Under the pieces are notes generated by a model, which did no database searches, was not told where the DNA came from, and saw only the letters and a list, made by a program, of their open reading frames with translations. Position numbers and translations under genes: made by a program. Source: Chitinophagaceae bacterium (lineage in GTDB: Bacteria; Bacteroidota; Bacteroidia; Chitinophagales; Chitinophagaceae). From it: a stretch of DNA of 64,000 nt. This document shows, in pieces, positions 44,701-53,377 of this stretch (positions are counted from its first letter, which is position 1; each line of letters begins with the position of its first letter). The DNA is taken from positions 38,424 to 102,423 of the forward strand of contig JAEUVJ010000075.1 of NCBI GenBank assembly GCA_016787085.1, read 5' to 3'.

Positions 44701-45522
44701 ATGAAAACTATTTCCCTGGCGCTTGCCGCTGTACTATCTGTCAGTGCTACGATGGCTGATGCGCAGGCCGTAAAGCCTCTTAAAAAAGTAATGGAATTGA
44801 TAATGCCTGAAGGAGGGGGCGCCAACGGTGCCGCAGTAGCCTGGCACCCCGTACAACAAAAATATTATGCAGCCATGGCTGGCAATGCTACATACACCCT
44901 TGGTGTTTTCAGCGCAGCTGGTAAATTATTGTCTCCAGAAGATCAAATCACCTTCTTTGATATTCGCGGCCTTTGGTACAACCCGGCCAAAAAAACCTTG
45001 CAGATGAACGGGTACAACGAAAACGGATGGGCAGAATATAAACTGGTAGCAAAAGGTTTCCCGGATACGGTCACTACATTATACACCGGTATGCTGCAGC
45101 CTTCTGAACAATCCACCGGTGCATTCAATCCTAAAGAAAACATCGTTTACTTTTTAAATGACGATGGAAAACTTGACAAGTATTCGATGAAAGATGGGAT
45201 CTATCTCGATGTTATCGAACTTCACCCTGGAAAAGCAAAATTGGTCAATGCCAGCCAGGAGGAAGATCATGATGAGATTGACCTGCTGGAGAACTATAAC
45301 AAAAGCACCGTCATCTTTACCGGTACGACAGGAACGGAGATCGGCTTACTGAATCATGCTGAGAATCAAATTGAATTATACAATATCAAAACCGGGTTGC
45401 TTACAAAGAAATTCAGTTTCCCTGCTGATGCACCCGTACCCCAGTTCCTTAATTTTTCCTATACCAATGGCATTTACTGGCTGTTTGACAAAGAAGCCCG
45501 TACCTGGAAAGGCTATAAATAA
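44701..45522 (+). CDS. Secreted protein of unknown function, probably propeller-like
   Basis: A 273-residue protein with a signal peptide (SLALAAVLSVSATMADA) and a mature part of repeating beta segments (WHPVQQKYYAAMAGN, GLWYNPAKKTLQMNGYNENG, GAFNPKENIVYFLNDDG). The pattern suggests a beta-propeller without a recognised catalytic or sorting motif. It is likely periplasmic. It stands alone: a 66-base gap separates it from obg and a terminator follows. Confidence 0.75.
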   Translation: MKTISLALAAVLSVSATMADAQAVKPLKKVMELIMPEGGGANGAAVAWHPVQQKYYAAMAGNATYTLGVFSAAGKLLSPEDQITFFDIRGLWYNPAKKTLQMNGYNENGWAEYKLVAKGFPDTVTTLYTGMLQPSEQSTGAFNPKENIVYFLNDDGKLDKYSMKDGIYLDVIELHPGKAKLVNASQEEDHDEIDLLENYNKSTVIFTGTTGTEIGLLNHAENQIELYNIKTGLLTKKFSFPADAPVPQFLNFSYTNGIYWLFDKEARTWKGYK

Positions 45523-45548
45523 AATAGACTGACACAAATGATACATGA

Positions 45549-45578
45549 ACAGCCTGCCGGCAATGGCAGGCTGTTTTG
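45549..45578 (+). terminator. Terminator, 10-bp perfect stem
   Basis: ACAGCCTGCC pairs with GGCAGGCTGT around GGCAAT, followed by TTT. Confidence 0.65.
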
Positions 45579-45776
45579 GCAAAATGTATCGGTCAGCAGG
45601 CAACTTTTTATGCTTTCTTCCCGTATATTTGTTCAACGGATAAGAGCAGGTCAATAACCCCACCGTACATTTGTTACGCCTGCCGTTTTCAACAAAACCT
45701 TTATTGATTGCTTACATTGAACACAACACTTACCTGTTTTGGAGGTTAACTGATTGTTCAATAAAACGTTTAAAGC

Positions 45777-46193
45777 ATGAAAATGTCTTCGGTAAAAACC
45801 ATCTTCTTTAAAGCGGCAATAACGACTGCGGCGGCGATCATGCCCCTTACTTTCATTGCCCGTGCTGCTGATGACCCGTTCGACACAGAGAGCCTCAGCG
45901 CTTTCCGGGTGAAATTCCTTGGCGGGGATAATGAGGAGTTGCTCTTTGATGTAAAATACAACAACAAGGACCGCAGCAATTTCAAACTGCTGGTATTGGA
46001 CGATACGGGGGAAGCCTTATTCACAGACAGCTATTCCAAAGACCTGGATAAAAAACTGGCCGTACCAAGAATGACAGACTCTGAACATGTTGTCTTTGTG
46101 GTTAAATCAGTAAAAGAGAATGCAGAATTCAGTTTCAGGGTAAAGATCACTACACGGGTAGTGGATGATACCGCAGAAACCCTGGTAAAATAA
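45777..46193 (+). CDS. Small exported protein of unknown function
   Basis: A 138-residue protein with a signal peptide ending near residue 24 (AITTAAAIMPLTFIARA) and a mature part of beta strands (FRVKFLGGDNEELLFDVKYN, KLLVLDDTGEALFTDSYS, VVFVVKSVKENAEFSFRVKI). An Ig-like or beta-sandwich fold is plausible. No family is recognised. A strong terminator follows. Confidence 0.72.
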   Translation: MKMSSVKTIFFKAAITTAAAIMPLTFIARAADDPFDTESLSAFRVKFLGGDNEELLFDVKYNNKDRSNFKLLVLDDTGEALFTDSYSKDLDKKLAVPRMTDSEHVVFVVKSVKENAEFSFRVKITTRVVDDTAETLVK

Positions 46194-46211
46194 AAGAACG
46201 CTTCTTCATAG

Positions 46212-46238
46212 AAGGCCCCCGGTAAGGGGGCTTTTTTT
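46212..46238 (+). terminator. Strong GC-rich terminator
   Basis: GCCCCC and GGGGGC pair around GGTAA with A-T pairs below, then seven T. Confidence 0.8.
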
Positions 46239-46327
46239 ATGAGGTTAAAACTATGATAGAAATGACGGTGGTCACCAGCCGCTTTTGTTTTTTGTAGTAG
46301 GTTTGCCGTTGATTTAATAACAAGCAA

Positions 46328-48499
46328 ATGAAAAAGACCCTGTTTACATTATTGCTGTCCGTATCGCTGCTGTTCCGTGCCGCAGCCGACGAAGGAATGT
46401 GGCTGCCGCTGCTGCTGGGCCAGCAGGTGTATAACGACATGGCCAAAAAAGGCCTGAAACTCACCAAAGACCAGCTCTACCACATCAATAAAGCTTCTCT
46501 TAAAGATGCTATCATCATCTTCGGTGGCGGATGCACCGGTGAAATAGTAAGTGCCGAAGGATTGATCTTCACCAATCATCACTGCGGTTATGATGCTATT
46601 GCATCGGCCAGCACCACGGACCACAATTACCTGAAAGATGGCTTTTATGCCCGCAATAAAGGAGAAGAAATACCTACGACACTGACAGTGCAGTTCCTGT
46701 TGCGTATTGATGATGTGACCAAAGAAGTGATGGACTCATTGCAGGGATTGGCCGGAGCTGAAAGGTGGAAAAAACAAACAGACGTGCTAGCGGCTATCAA
46801 CAAAAGAATGAGTAGTGCTGATGAGTTCATCGAAACAAGGGTCAGCTCTCTTTTCAAAGGCAACCAGTTCCTCGCTTTTGTATATCAGCGTTTCGGGGAT
46901 GTACGCATAGTAGGCGCACCGCCTGAAAGTGTTGGCAAATTCGGTGGCGATACAGACAACTGGGAATGGCCGCGGCACACCGGCGACTTCTCCATCTTCC
47001 GTGTTTACACTGGCCCAGATGGTAAACCGGCTAAATATGCCGGCAATAATATCCCGATGAAACCAAAATGGTACCTGCCTGTATCCATCAAGGGATTAAA
47101 GGACGGGGACTTTGCCATGATCTGGGGTTACCCCGGCGGTACTAACCGCTATGAAACTTCTTACGGCATACAGTTAGCTACTGATATCAATAATCCTGCG
47201 CTTGTCAAACTGCGTGATGTGAGGCTGAAATACATGCTGGAGGAAATGAAAAAAGACCCGGCTATCAAACTGCAACTGGCTGCTTCCTATGCCAGCATTG
47301 CCAACTACTGGAAATTCTATGACGGGGAGACCAAACAGTTACTGAAGTTTGACGTGTATGGCCAGAAGAAGAAATTCGAAGAGAAATTCATTGCATGGGC
47401 CAAAGGCAAATCCGAATACCAATACCTGTTTGCTGACTGGGAAAAAACATACAACGCCTGGCGCAAATACGCCAAACAGCGCATGTATATCAATGAAGGT
47501 ATTCTTGGTTCGCCCCTGATGGCATATATAAGCAGCTACCTGATCCCGCTGGAGAATGTGCTGATCAAACCCGGTATATCCAAAGCAGACCGGAAAAAAG
47601 CCATAGATGCAGCCATAGAGAACCGGGCCAAGTTCCTGGCAAAAGAAAATAAGCCTTCTGATCTGAACATTGTTGCCGCAACGACCCTGCTCTTTTATCA
47701 GGATGTGGACAAGGACCAGCACCCGATCGGTTTCTACGGCACCCTGAAGAATCAGTATGGCCCCTTGTCTGATGAGGCGAGTTATAAAAAATATGCTGCG
47801 GATGTGTTCAGCAAGACCATGCTCTTTGATAATGCGAGGTGGGATGCGTTCATTGCCAATCCTGATGCCGCACAATTACAGGCTGATCCTGCATTCAATC
47901 ATGTCAGCGCTTTTTATACCAATAACTATGTCAGTAAATACATGTCCTTCTTCCAGCAGTTCACCATGCAGAACGCTGATTACGGACGACTGTATATGAA
48001 AGGAATCATGGAGATGGACCCGGTCAAAGCAAAAATGATGTATCCTGATGCCACTTTTACCATGCGGGTAAGCTATGGCGCTGTGAAATCGTATCGCCCA
48101 AGAGACGCAGTCTTCTATGATTATATCACTACCTCCAAAGGGTTATTGGAAAAATACAAGGCCGGTGACTATGAGTTTGATCTTCCGGCAAAGCAAATTG
48201 AGCTGATAAAGAAAAAAGACTTTGGCCAGTATGCCGACAAGACCCGCAACGACCTGGTGATCGGTTTTATCACCACCAACGATATCACCGGCGGCAATTC
48301 CGGTTCACCGGTACTCAATGCCAATGGCGAACTGATCGGGCTGGCTTTCGACGGCAACTATGAAGCGCTCAGTCATAAGCTGGCTTTTGACAAAGACCTG
48401 AACCGGACGATCAACGTGGATATCCGCTATGTGCTCTGGTGTATTGATAAATTAGGTGGTGCTTCCAATATCATCAAAGAACTGAAGATCGTGAAATAA
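46328..48499 (+). CDS. S46-family dipeptidyl-peptidase, DPP7-like
   Basis: A 723-residue periplasmic exopeptidase. A signal peptide (residues 1-20) precedes the chymotrypsin-like catalytic parts: His at 84/85 in IFTNHHCGYDA and Ser658 in GGNSGSPV. In S46 enzymes the residue 18 positions after the serine decides P1 choice: Gly in DPP7 (hydrophobic) and Arg in DPP11 (acidic). Here it is Gly676 (LAFDGN), so hydrophobic P1 is predicted. It would release dipeptides from N-termini of imported or digested peptides. It is bracketed by terminators, so it is its own transcript. Confidence 0.93.
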   Translation: MKKTLFTLLLSVSLLFRAAADEGMWLPLLLGQQVYNDMAKKGLKLTKDQLYHINKASLKDAIIIFGGGCTGEIVSAEGLIFTNHHCGYDAIASASTTDHNYLKDGFYARNKGEEIPTTLTVQFLLRIDDVTKEVMDSLQGLAGAERWKKQTDVLAAINKRMSSADEFIETRVSSLFKGNQFLAFVYQRFGDVRIVGAPPESVGKFGGDTDNWEWPRHTGDFSIFRVYTGPDGKPAKYAGNNIPMKPKWYLPVSIKGLKDGDFAMIWGYPGGTNRYETSYGIQLATDINNPALVKLRDVRLKYMLEEMKKDPAIKLQLAASYASIANYWKFYDGETKQLLKFDVYGQKKKFEEKFIAWAKGKSEYQYLFADWEKTYNAWRKYAKQRMYINEGILGSPLMAYISSYLIPLENVLIKPGISKADRKKAIDAAIENRAKFLAKENKPSDLNIVAATTLLFYQDVDKDQHPIGFYGTLKNQYGPLSDEASYKKYAADVFSKTMLFDNARWDAFIANPDAAQLQADPAFNHVSAFYTNNYVSKYMSFFQQFTMQNADYGRLYMKGIMEMDPVKAKMMYPDATFTMRVSYGAVKSYRPRDAVFYDYITTSKGLLEKYKAGDYEFDLPAKQIELIKKKDFGQYADKTRNDLVIGFITTNDITGGNSGSPVLNANGELIGLAFDGNYEALSHKLAFDKDLNRTINVDIRYVLWCIDKLGGASNIIKELKIVK

Positions 48500-48516
48500 A
48501 AAAAGTTCTCCTGATA

Positions 48517-48550
48517 AAAGCCACCTCACTCATACAGGTGGCTTTCTCTT
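48517..48550 (+). terminator. Terminator of the S46 peptidase gene
   Basis: AAAGCCACCT and AGGTGGCTTT form a perfect 10-bp stem with a 9-base loop, followed by CTCTTTT. Confidence 0.75.
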
Positions 48551-48592
48551 TTCAGCCAGCGATATATTGCTTAACATTGCACAGCATTTTAC

Positions 48593-49261
48593 TTGAAGAA
48601 ACGCCATCTCATATTGTCCTTATCCCTGGCTGTTGCAGCTATTGCCTCAGGACAATCTGCACAATTCAGCCTGGCAACAGATGCCAATGTCTTACGGAGT
48701 TTTAAAAAAGACCAGCGTTACTGGGCTATCGGGCAAACGGTGCACGGGCATTTTCATTTTACACCCAGGGATGGCTTCTATGCCTGGCTGTCCTATTATT
48801 CAGACGGGCGGTTTGGTAATACGGTAACGGCAACCGCCAAATCAACAACCACTACGCCGCAACAGATCAGTTATCGTAATGATGCCCTGCTACGCTTCAA
48901 ACACATTTCGCTGGGATGGAAACGCTACCTGAAAGGCACCTGTGAGAGTGAAAAGCAATGGAGCCTGTATGGCTTCGCGGGGTTCGGGTTGATGCTGGGT
49001 GTGGTGACCAATACCCATTCAGTAAACATAGACCTGAATGCGTATGACGCACCGGTGCTGGTCGGTAAGGCTAATTTCAAGCGGCTCACTCTTGATCTGG
49101 GTCTCGGCGCTGAACAGCCGGTGGGCGGAGATGTATTCCTGTATGCAGAAGCAAGGGCATTGGCGCCAACAACCGATTATCCAAGTAAATACCTTTTTGT
49201 CAACGACAATGCCCCCTTTACCGCCACGGCTAACCTGGGCATACGCATATTGTTTCATTAA
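48593..49261 (+). CDS. Outer-membrane beta-barrel-like protein
   Basis: Begins with TTG at 48593 (KKRHLILSLSLAVAAIASGQ as the signal peptide). The 200-residue mature part alternates polar and aromatic strands (GHFHFTPRDGFYAWLSYYSD, HISLGWKRYLKG, LYGFAGFGLMLG) and ends LGIRILFH; a beta-barrel is the likely fold. No domain is recognised. It is followed after 24 bases by the epimerase gene and could share its transcript. Confidence 0.7.
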   Translation: MKKRHLILSLSLAVAAIASGQSAQFSLATDANVLRSFKKDQRYWAIGQTVHGHFHFTPRDGFYAWLSYYSDGRFGNTVTATAKSTTTTPQQISYRNDALLRFKHISLGWKRYLKGTCESEKQWSLYGFAGFGLMLGVVTNTHSVNIDLNAYDAPVLVGKANFKRLTLDLGLGAEQPVGGDVFLYAEARALAPTTDYPSKYLFVNDNAPFTATANLGIRILFH

Positions 49262-49285
49262 CGGCAGCACCGGCAAGTTTTGACT

Positions 49286-50404
49286 ATGAACCAACAAACG
49301 ATCACGATACAACAGGTTGAACTCTACAAACTTTTCATTCCGCTGAAAGAGCCTTTTGTCATTTCTCTCGGGCCTATTTACAATGCAGAAAATTTGCTGG
49401 TGATCATACGCACCAAAGAGGGTATTACCGGTTTTGGTGAGTGCAGCCCCTTTATGAGCATCAACGGCGAAAGCGTGGATACCTGCTTTGTAGTAGGACA
49501 ATATTTTGCCAAACTATTAAAAGGAAAGAATGCGCTGGATATCGAAGGCTGTGTCACCGCCATGGATAAACTCATCTATGGCAATACCAGTATTAAAAGC
49601 GCTTTTGACATGGCGCTGCATGATATAGCGGCGCAACAGGCCGGTGTGCCTCTATATAAATTCTTAGGCGGGAAGAATGACAAGACCATTATCACCGATT
49701 ATACCGTCAGCATCGGCGACCCGCAAAAGATGGCGGCCGATGCGCTGAAGATAAAAGAAGAAGGCTACCCTGCTATCAAGATCAAACTTGGCAACAACGG
49801 TGCTACAGATGTCATTCGGATAAAAGCCATCCGGGAGGCAGTAGGCAATGAAATTCCTTTGCGCATTGATGCCAACCAGGGCTGGAGCGTGGAAGAAGCG
49901 GTGCAGACACTGCAATCGCTGGAGCCATACGGTATCCAGCATTGCGAAGAGCCGATACCCCGCTGGGCCTTTATGCACCTGCCGCAGGTGAGCAAGGCCA
50001 GCCCCATACCCATCATGGCGGATGAAAGCTGCGGCGACGAACATGATGCCGAACGGCTGATCTATATAGGAGCCTGCGATTACCTGAATATCAAACTCGG
50101 CAAATCGGGCGGGCTGTACAAAGCGATGAAGATGGTAAGGCTGGCCGAAGAAAGCAATATGCACTTACAGGTAGGTGCTTTTATGGAATCAAGACTGGCC
50201 ATGACCGCTTTTGCGCATTTCTCTCTTTGCAGCCCGATGATCGAGCATTATGATTTTGATACGGCGCTGATGTTTACCGAAGACCCGGTGACCGGTGGTA
50301 TTATTTATGAAAAGAATGGCGTAGTGAAAGTGCCGGAAGTGGCGGGACTGGGGGCAACGGTGGAGGGAAAATGGCTGAAGAAGATGGAGCGTGTTGCGGT
50401 ATAA
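49286..50404 (+). CDS. Enolase-superfamily dipeptide epimerase-like protein
   Basis: A 372-residue mandelate-racemase/muconate-lactonising group enzyme. The capping domain holds GFGECSPFMSINGES; the barrel has KIKLGNNG (first catalytic Lys region), RIDANQGW (Asp metal ligand), CEEPIPR (Glu ligand), ADESCGDEHDA (Asp ligand) and NIKLGKSGGL (second Lys). This set is typical of L-Ala-D/L-Glu epimerases of the muropeptide-recycling type, but related specificities exist. ATG at 49286 is used; a TTG two codons upstream is possible. Confidence 0.86.
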   Translation: MNQQTITIQQVELYKLFIPLKEPFVISLGPIYNAENLLVIIRTKEGITGFGECSPFMSINGESVDTCFVVGQYFAKLLKGKNALDIEGCVTAMDKLIYGNTSIKSAFDMALHDIAAQQAGVPLYKFLGGKNDKTIITDYTVSIGDPQKMAADALKIKEEGYPAIKIKLGNNGATDVIRIKAIREAVGNEIPLRIDANQGWSVEEAVQTLQSLEPYGIQHCEEPIPRWAFMHLPQVSKASPIPIMADESCGDEHDAERLIYIGACDYLNIKLGKSGGLYKAMKMVRLAEESNMHLQVGAFMESRLAMTAFAHFSLCSPMIEHYDFDTALMFTEDPVTGGIIYEKNGVVKVPEVAGLGATVEGKWLKKMERVAV

Positions 50405-50538
50405 CATACTTGCATAAGCAAGTCTTTTGCTTTCATTAAAATTGTATTTCCGACAGCATTTTTAAAAATAATATTGGTAATTTGATAGAATAAACAAAGC
50501 CAATAATCAGGCACCGCTTCAAAACCTTATATATAACT

Positions 50539-51099
50539 ATGAAACTGTTCAGCAAAATAGTAGCCATCCTATTGCTTTTGTCTTCCTGCAAAAAAGAAAA
50601 GACCTACCGGCCGTTCTCAGAAAAGGAACTGGATTTCGTGAATTATTCACCAGGTCAACTGATCCGCTTTTCCGACACCAATAATGTGATCCATACTTTC
50701 ATCCAGGATACGCTGAGGCGGGAGTTTCGTGAATTCATCGGTATTTATGGAAGAACCAACAATCTACATGAGACATATTGGGTTCTGTATTATTCCCCGG
50801 TTGAGTCCTCTTTGGGTTTTTCTGTTGGTGTAAGCGGGAAATTTATTCCTTATAATTTCGGTGAATTGAATATCAATTTTTGCGGATACATTGTCGAGGC
50901 AATCATTGATTCTCTCAAACCTCCGACCCCAGCGTTGATCATAGGCGGTTCGACTTATGTAAATGTCCATACATTAAAGGTGTATAAGTATGGATCATTC
51001 CCAAACAATACAGATACCGCAACACTGCACTATAACAGACAATATGGAGCTATTCAACTTTTGCTACCGGGCGGCAAAGCCGTCACCCGTGTAAATTAG
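50539..51099 (+). CDS. Lipoprotein of unknown function
   Basis: A 186-residue protein with a short lipobox signal (IVAILLLLSSC, Cys near residue 17). The mature region has alternating strands (LIRFSDTNNVIHTFIQD; YWVLYYSPVESSLGFSVGVS) and ends LLPGGKAVTRVN. No family is recognised. It is probably attached to the outer membrane. Its base composition is somewhat more AT-rich than the enzymes on either side. Confidence 0.7.
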   Translation: MKLFSKIVAILLLLSSCKKEKTYRPFSEKELDFVNYSPGQLIRFSDTNNVIHTFIQDTLRREFREFIGIYGRTNNLHETYWVLYYSPVESSLGFSVGVSGKFIPYNFGELNINFCGYIVEAIIDSLKPPTPALIIGGSTYVNVHTLKVYKYGSFPNNTDTATLHYNRQYGAIQLLLPGGKAVTRVN

Positions 51100-51121
51100 T
51101 TGTGGGCTAAAACTGGAGCCC

Positions 51122-51142
51122 TGGTGCGTGTCTCACGCACCA
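51122..51142. repeat. REP-type palindrome
   Basis: TGGTGCGTG and CACGCACCA form a perfect 9-bp stem with loop TCT. Hairpins of this sequence type occur as interspersed repeats in Bacteroidota. Confidence 0.55.
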
Positions 51143-51151
51143 CCACGAAGC

Positions 51152-51196
51152 TCACTTACCATTCTTCTTCTCGTTTACTGCCGGCACATTATCCTT
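51152..51196 (-). pseudogene. Remnant tail of a DNA-3-methyladenine glycosylase gene
   Basis: On the minus strand this reads KDNVPAVNEKKNGK then TGA, against KDNVPAVNEKKKGGK then TGA at the end of the intact gene at 52686. The matching DNA block (51162-51197 against 52699-52734) is identical at 34 of 36 positions. An in-frame TAA lies just upstream, so nothing more of the gene remains. Confidence 0.5.
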
Positions 51197-51456
51197 CTGT
51201 TACCGGCAGCATAATAACACTCCCTTTTCCCCAAATTGTCTCTCAGCGATACGCTGATTCTCTTGTACAATATTCCCCGCTGTGTGTTATTGGAAGTTTT
51301 TTACATATAAGCAACGATACATTTATACGCTTATACTCATTTATTCTTTTCATAATTGCCTTTGTTGATCCTCTGCTGTAAGTAAAAGGCCGGGCAGGTT
51401 TTCCTGCCGGGACTGGTTTTTTATCCATTTTTTTAAAACTTAAAAATTGTTTGCGT

Positions 51457-52602
51457 ATGAAAAGACGTTTCCTTCTTTTCCTGGGAGTGTTATGCTCCTT
51501 TGGATTTTATGCCTGTACTAAAAGTATCGTGAACGAACCGGAACCGGCTGGCCCCGCCGATGAGGTTGGTCTCGATGGTTCAGGAGGCGGCCATGGCTGT
51601 GCCTGCAGCCAGCCGGAATGGTCCACCATTTTTGATCCTACCTGTCTTGTTTCTCCGGCGGCACATGGAAGACTGGACACCATTCAAAAAGGGTTTAGTT
51701 TCACAGAGGGCCCTGCGGTGGACAAACACGGCAATGTCTTCTTTACCGACCAGCCCAATGACAAGATCTATAAATGGAAAGCAAGCAACGGGCAGATCAC
51801 TACCTTTTTGACCGGCACCGGCCGTTCGAACGGAATGATGTTTGACAAGAACGGGTATCTTATCACCTGTGCGGACATGCACGGGGAAATATGGAAAATA
51901 GCCCCGAACGGGAGTCACACCGTACTGGCTAAGAATTACAATGGTAAATTATTGAACGGACCCAATGATGTGTGGATCAATCCGAAGAATGGCGGCATGT
52001 ATATCACCGACCCGATATTTCCGAGAGGCTACTGGGATGCCGGTGATCCCCGTCAGCAAGGCTGGCCACCCACCCATTCAGAACAGGCCGCAACCGGTAA
52101 AGGCGGTCATGTATATTACCTGCCTCCCGGAAGCCACACATTGGTAAGGGTAACGACCCAGCCGGGCTGGGATGCCGATTCATGGCCAAATGGTGTGGTA
52201 GGAACCCCCGACGGAAAGAAGCTGTACGTAAACAAATGGGCGCCTGATATCAATACAGCCGGTACCTGGGTATTCGATATCAAACACGACGGGACACTCA
52301 CCAACATGCGAAAGTTCGTGGATATGGGAGGCGATGGCATGTCCATGGACGAACGGGGAAATGTGTATATCAGCAACCAGTACGGAGTAACGGCCTTTAA
52401 CCCGCAGGGGCAAAAGATCTTTAATGTGCCTACCGGCAGCGGGGGTACCAACAATGTTTTCGGCGGGGCAAATGAAAAGACCTTATTCATTACAGCCGTA
52501 GACAGGGTGCTTTCCCTGAAGATGAATGTAAAAGGGGTAGAACAATTTCACGGAAGCGGCGGCGGATGGCCTGGTCATGGAAATGGCCATGGTCCGCACT
52601 GA
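51457..52602 (+). CDS. SMP-30/gluconolactonase-like lipoprotein
   Basis: ATG at 51457 starts a lipobox signal (FLLFLGVLCSFGFYAC). After a Gly/His/Cys-rich stretch (GSGGGHGCACSQPEW) comes a six-bladed propeller of the SMP-30/LRE type: FTEGPAVDKHGNVFFTDQPN, GRSNGMMFDKNGYLITCADM, LNGPNDVWINPKNGGMYITD, and GDGMSMDERGNVYISNQYG. Glu, Asn and Asp residues in these blades usually bind a calcium or zinc ion. The C-terminus is again Gly/His-rich (GSGGGWPGHGNGHGPH). The likely reaction is lactone hydrolysis of a sugar, at the cell surface; not proven. Confidence 0.87.
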   Translation: MKRRFLLFLGVLCSFGFYACTKSIVNEPEPAGPADEVGLDGSGGGHGCACSQPEWSTIFDPTCLVSPAAHGRLDTIQKGFSFTEGPAVDKHGNVFFTDQPNDKIYKWKASNGQITTFLTGTGRSNGMMFDKNGYLITCADMHGEIWKIAPNGSHTVLAKNYNGKLLNGPNDVWINPKNGGMYITDPIFPRGYWDAGDPRQQGWPPTHSEQAATGKGGHVYYLPPGSHTLVRVTTQPGWDADSWPNGVVGTPDGKKLYVNKWAPDINTAGTWVFDIKHDGTLTNMRKFVDMGGDGMSMDERGNVYISNQYGVTAFNPQGQKIFNVPTGSGGTNNVFGGANEKTLFITAVDRVLSLKMNVKGVEQFHGSGGGWPGHGNGHGPH

Positions 52603-52685
52603 TACAACCCGGGAAAAACAGGTTTGTTCCGATAGTTTTTGTAAGCAGTAATGTGTGCAATCATTCGCTAAGACAAGGGGGCAAC

Positions 52686-53315
52686 TCATTTGCCTCCTTT
52701 CTTCTTCTCATTCACTGCCGGCACATTATCCTTCCACCGCCACAGGTACATACAGGCATAGGTGCGGTAAGGGCTCCATTGCTGCGCTATCTGTACTATT
52801 TTTTCATTCATGATCTTTTTCTTGCGGTGTTTCAGGTCATATAAACCAATTACCGCCTGCTGTAACCCAAGATCATCCGGGGCAAATACATCTTCACGGC
52901 AAAGGGCAAACATCAGGAGCATCTCGGTGGTCCAGCGGCCTACGCCTTTGATCCGCGTCAGGTAAGCGATCACTTCTTCATTATCCATCTTCGACAGTTT
53001 TTTGTGGTCCATGCCGTGCTCCATTTCAAACCTCGCCACGTTCTGCACGTAATTCACTTTGGCATTGCTCAGCCCGATGCCCCTCAGTTTTTCAAACGGT
53101 GTATCAATGATCTGCTGCGGGGTTGGCTCGACGCCGTACAGGTCAATGAACCTGTTCTTAATGACGCTGGCCACTTTGGTGGACAATTGCTGGCTCATGA
53201 TGGAGTAACAGAGATACAGGCAGAGATTCTTCTGTTTCTTCAGTTGAAAAGTACCGTGCTGCCTGATCAGCTTTGCCAGGTTCTTATCTTTTGAAAGGTG
53301 TTTGACGTAGTGCAT
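52686..53315 (-). CDS. DNA-3-methyladenine glycosylase II-like (HhH-GPD) protein
   Basis: A 209-residue base-excision enzyme of the AlkA group. The helix-hairpin-helix is LTRIKGVGRWTTEMLL, followed by FALCREDVFAPDDLGLQQA, where the aspartate of FAPDD is the expected catalytic residue. YSIMSQQLSTKVASVIKNRF is the usual N-terminal helix. It removes alkylated bases from DNA. A partial copy of its 3' end lies 1.5 kb away at 51.2 kb. It is divergent from mnmD. Confidence 0.92.
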   Translation of the reverse strand: MHYVKHLSKDKNLAKLIRQHGTFQLKKQKNLCLYLCYSIMSQQLSTKVASVIKNRFIDLYGVEPTPQQIIDTPFEKLRGIGLSNAKVNYVQNVARFEMEHGMDHKKLSKMDNEEVIAYLTRIKGVGRWTTEMLLMFALCREDVFAPDDLGLQQAVIGLYDLKHRKKKIMNEKIVQIAQQWSPYRTYACMYLWRWKDNVPAVNEKKKGGK

Positions 53316-53377
53316 TTGTCTGAACAGGATTTATGAGATGAAAAGATGAATGGGAAATAAATATAGAATTTTGCCGG

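Larger units (their letters stand above)
51100..51456. other. Intergenic region with a REP hairpin and a gene-tail duplicate
   Basis: About 350 bases with no convincing gene. It holds a 9-bp palindrome (51122-51142), a 36-base near-copy of the 3' end of the AlkA-like gene (51162-51197), and a CTGCCGG/CCGGCAG inverted repeat ending near 51208. The final 60 bases are the AT-rich leader of the SMP-30 gene. Confidence 0.6.

Noticed and set aside
51100..51381. A 93-codon plus-strand frame following the lipoprotein gene
   Set aside because: It begins with TTG immediately after a stop, spans a REP hairpin and the antisense strand of the duplicated glycosylase tail, and has no signal peptide or domain.
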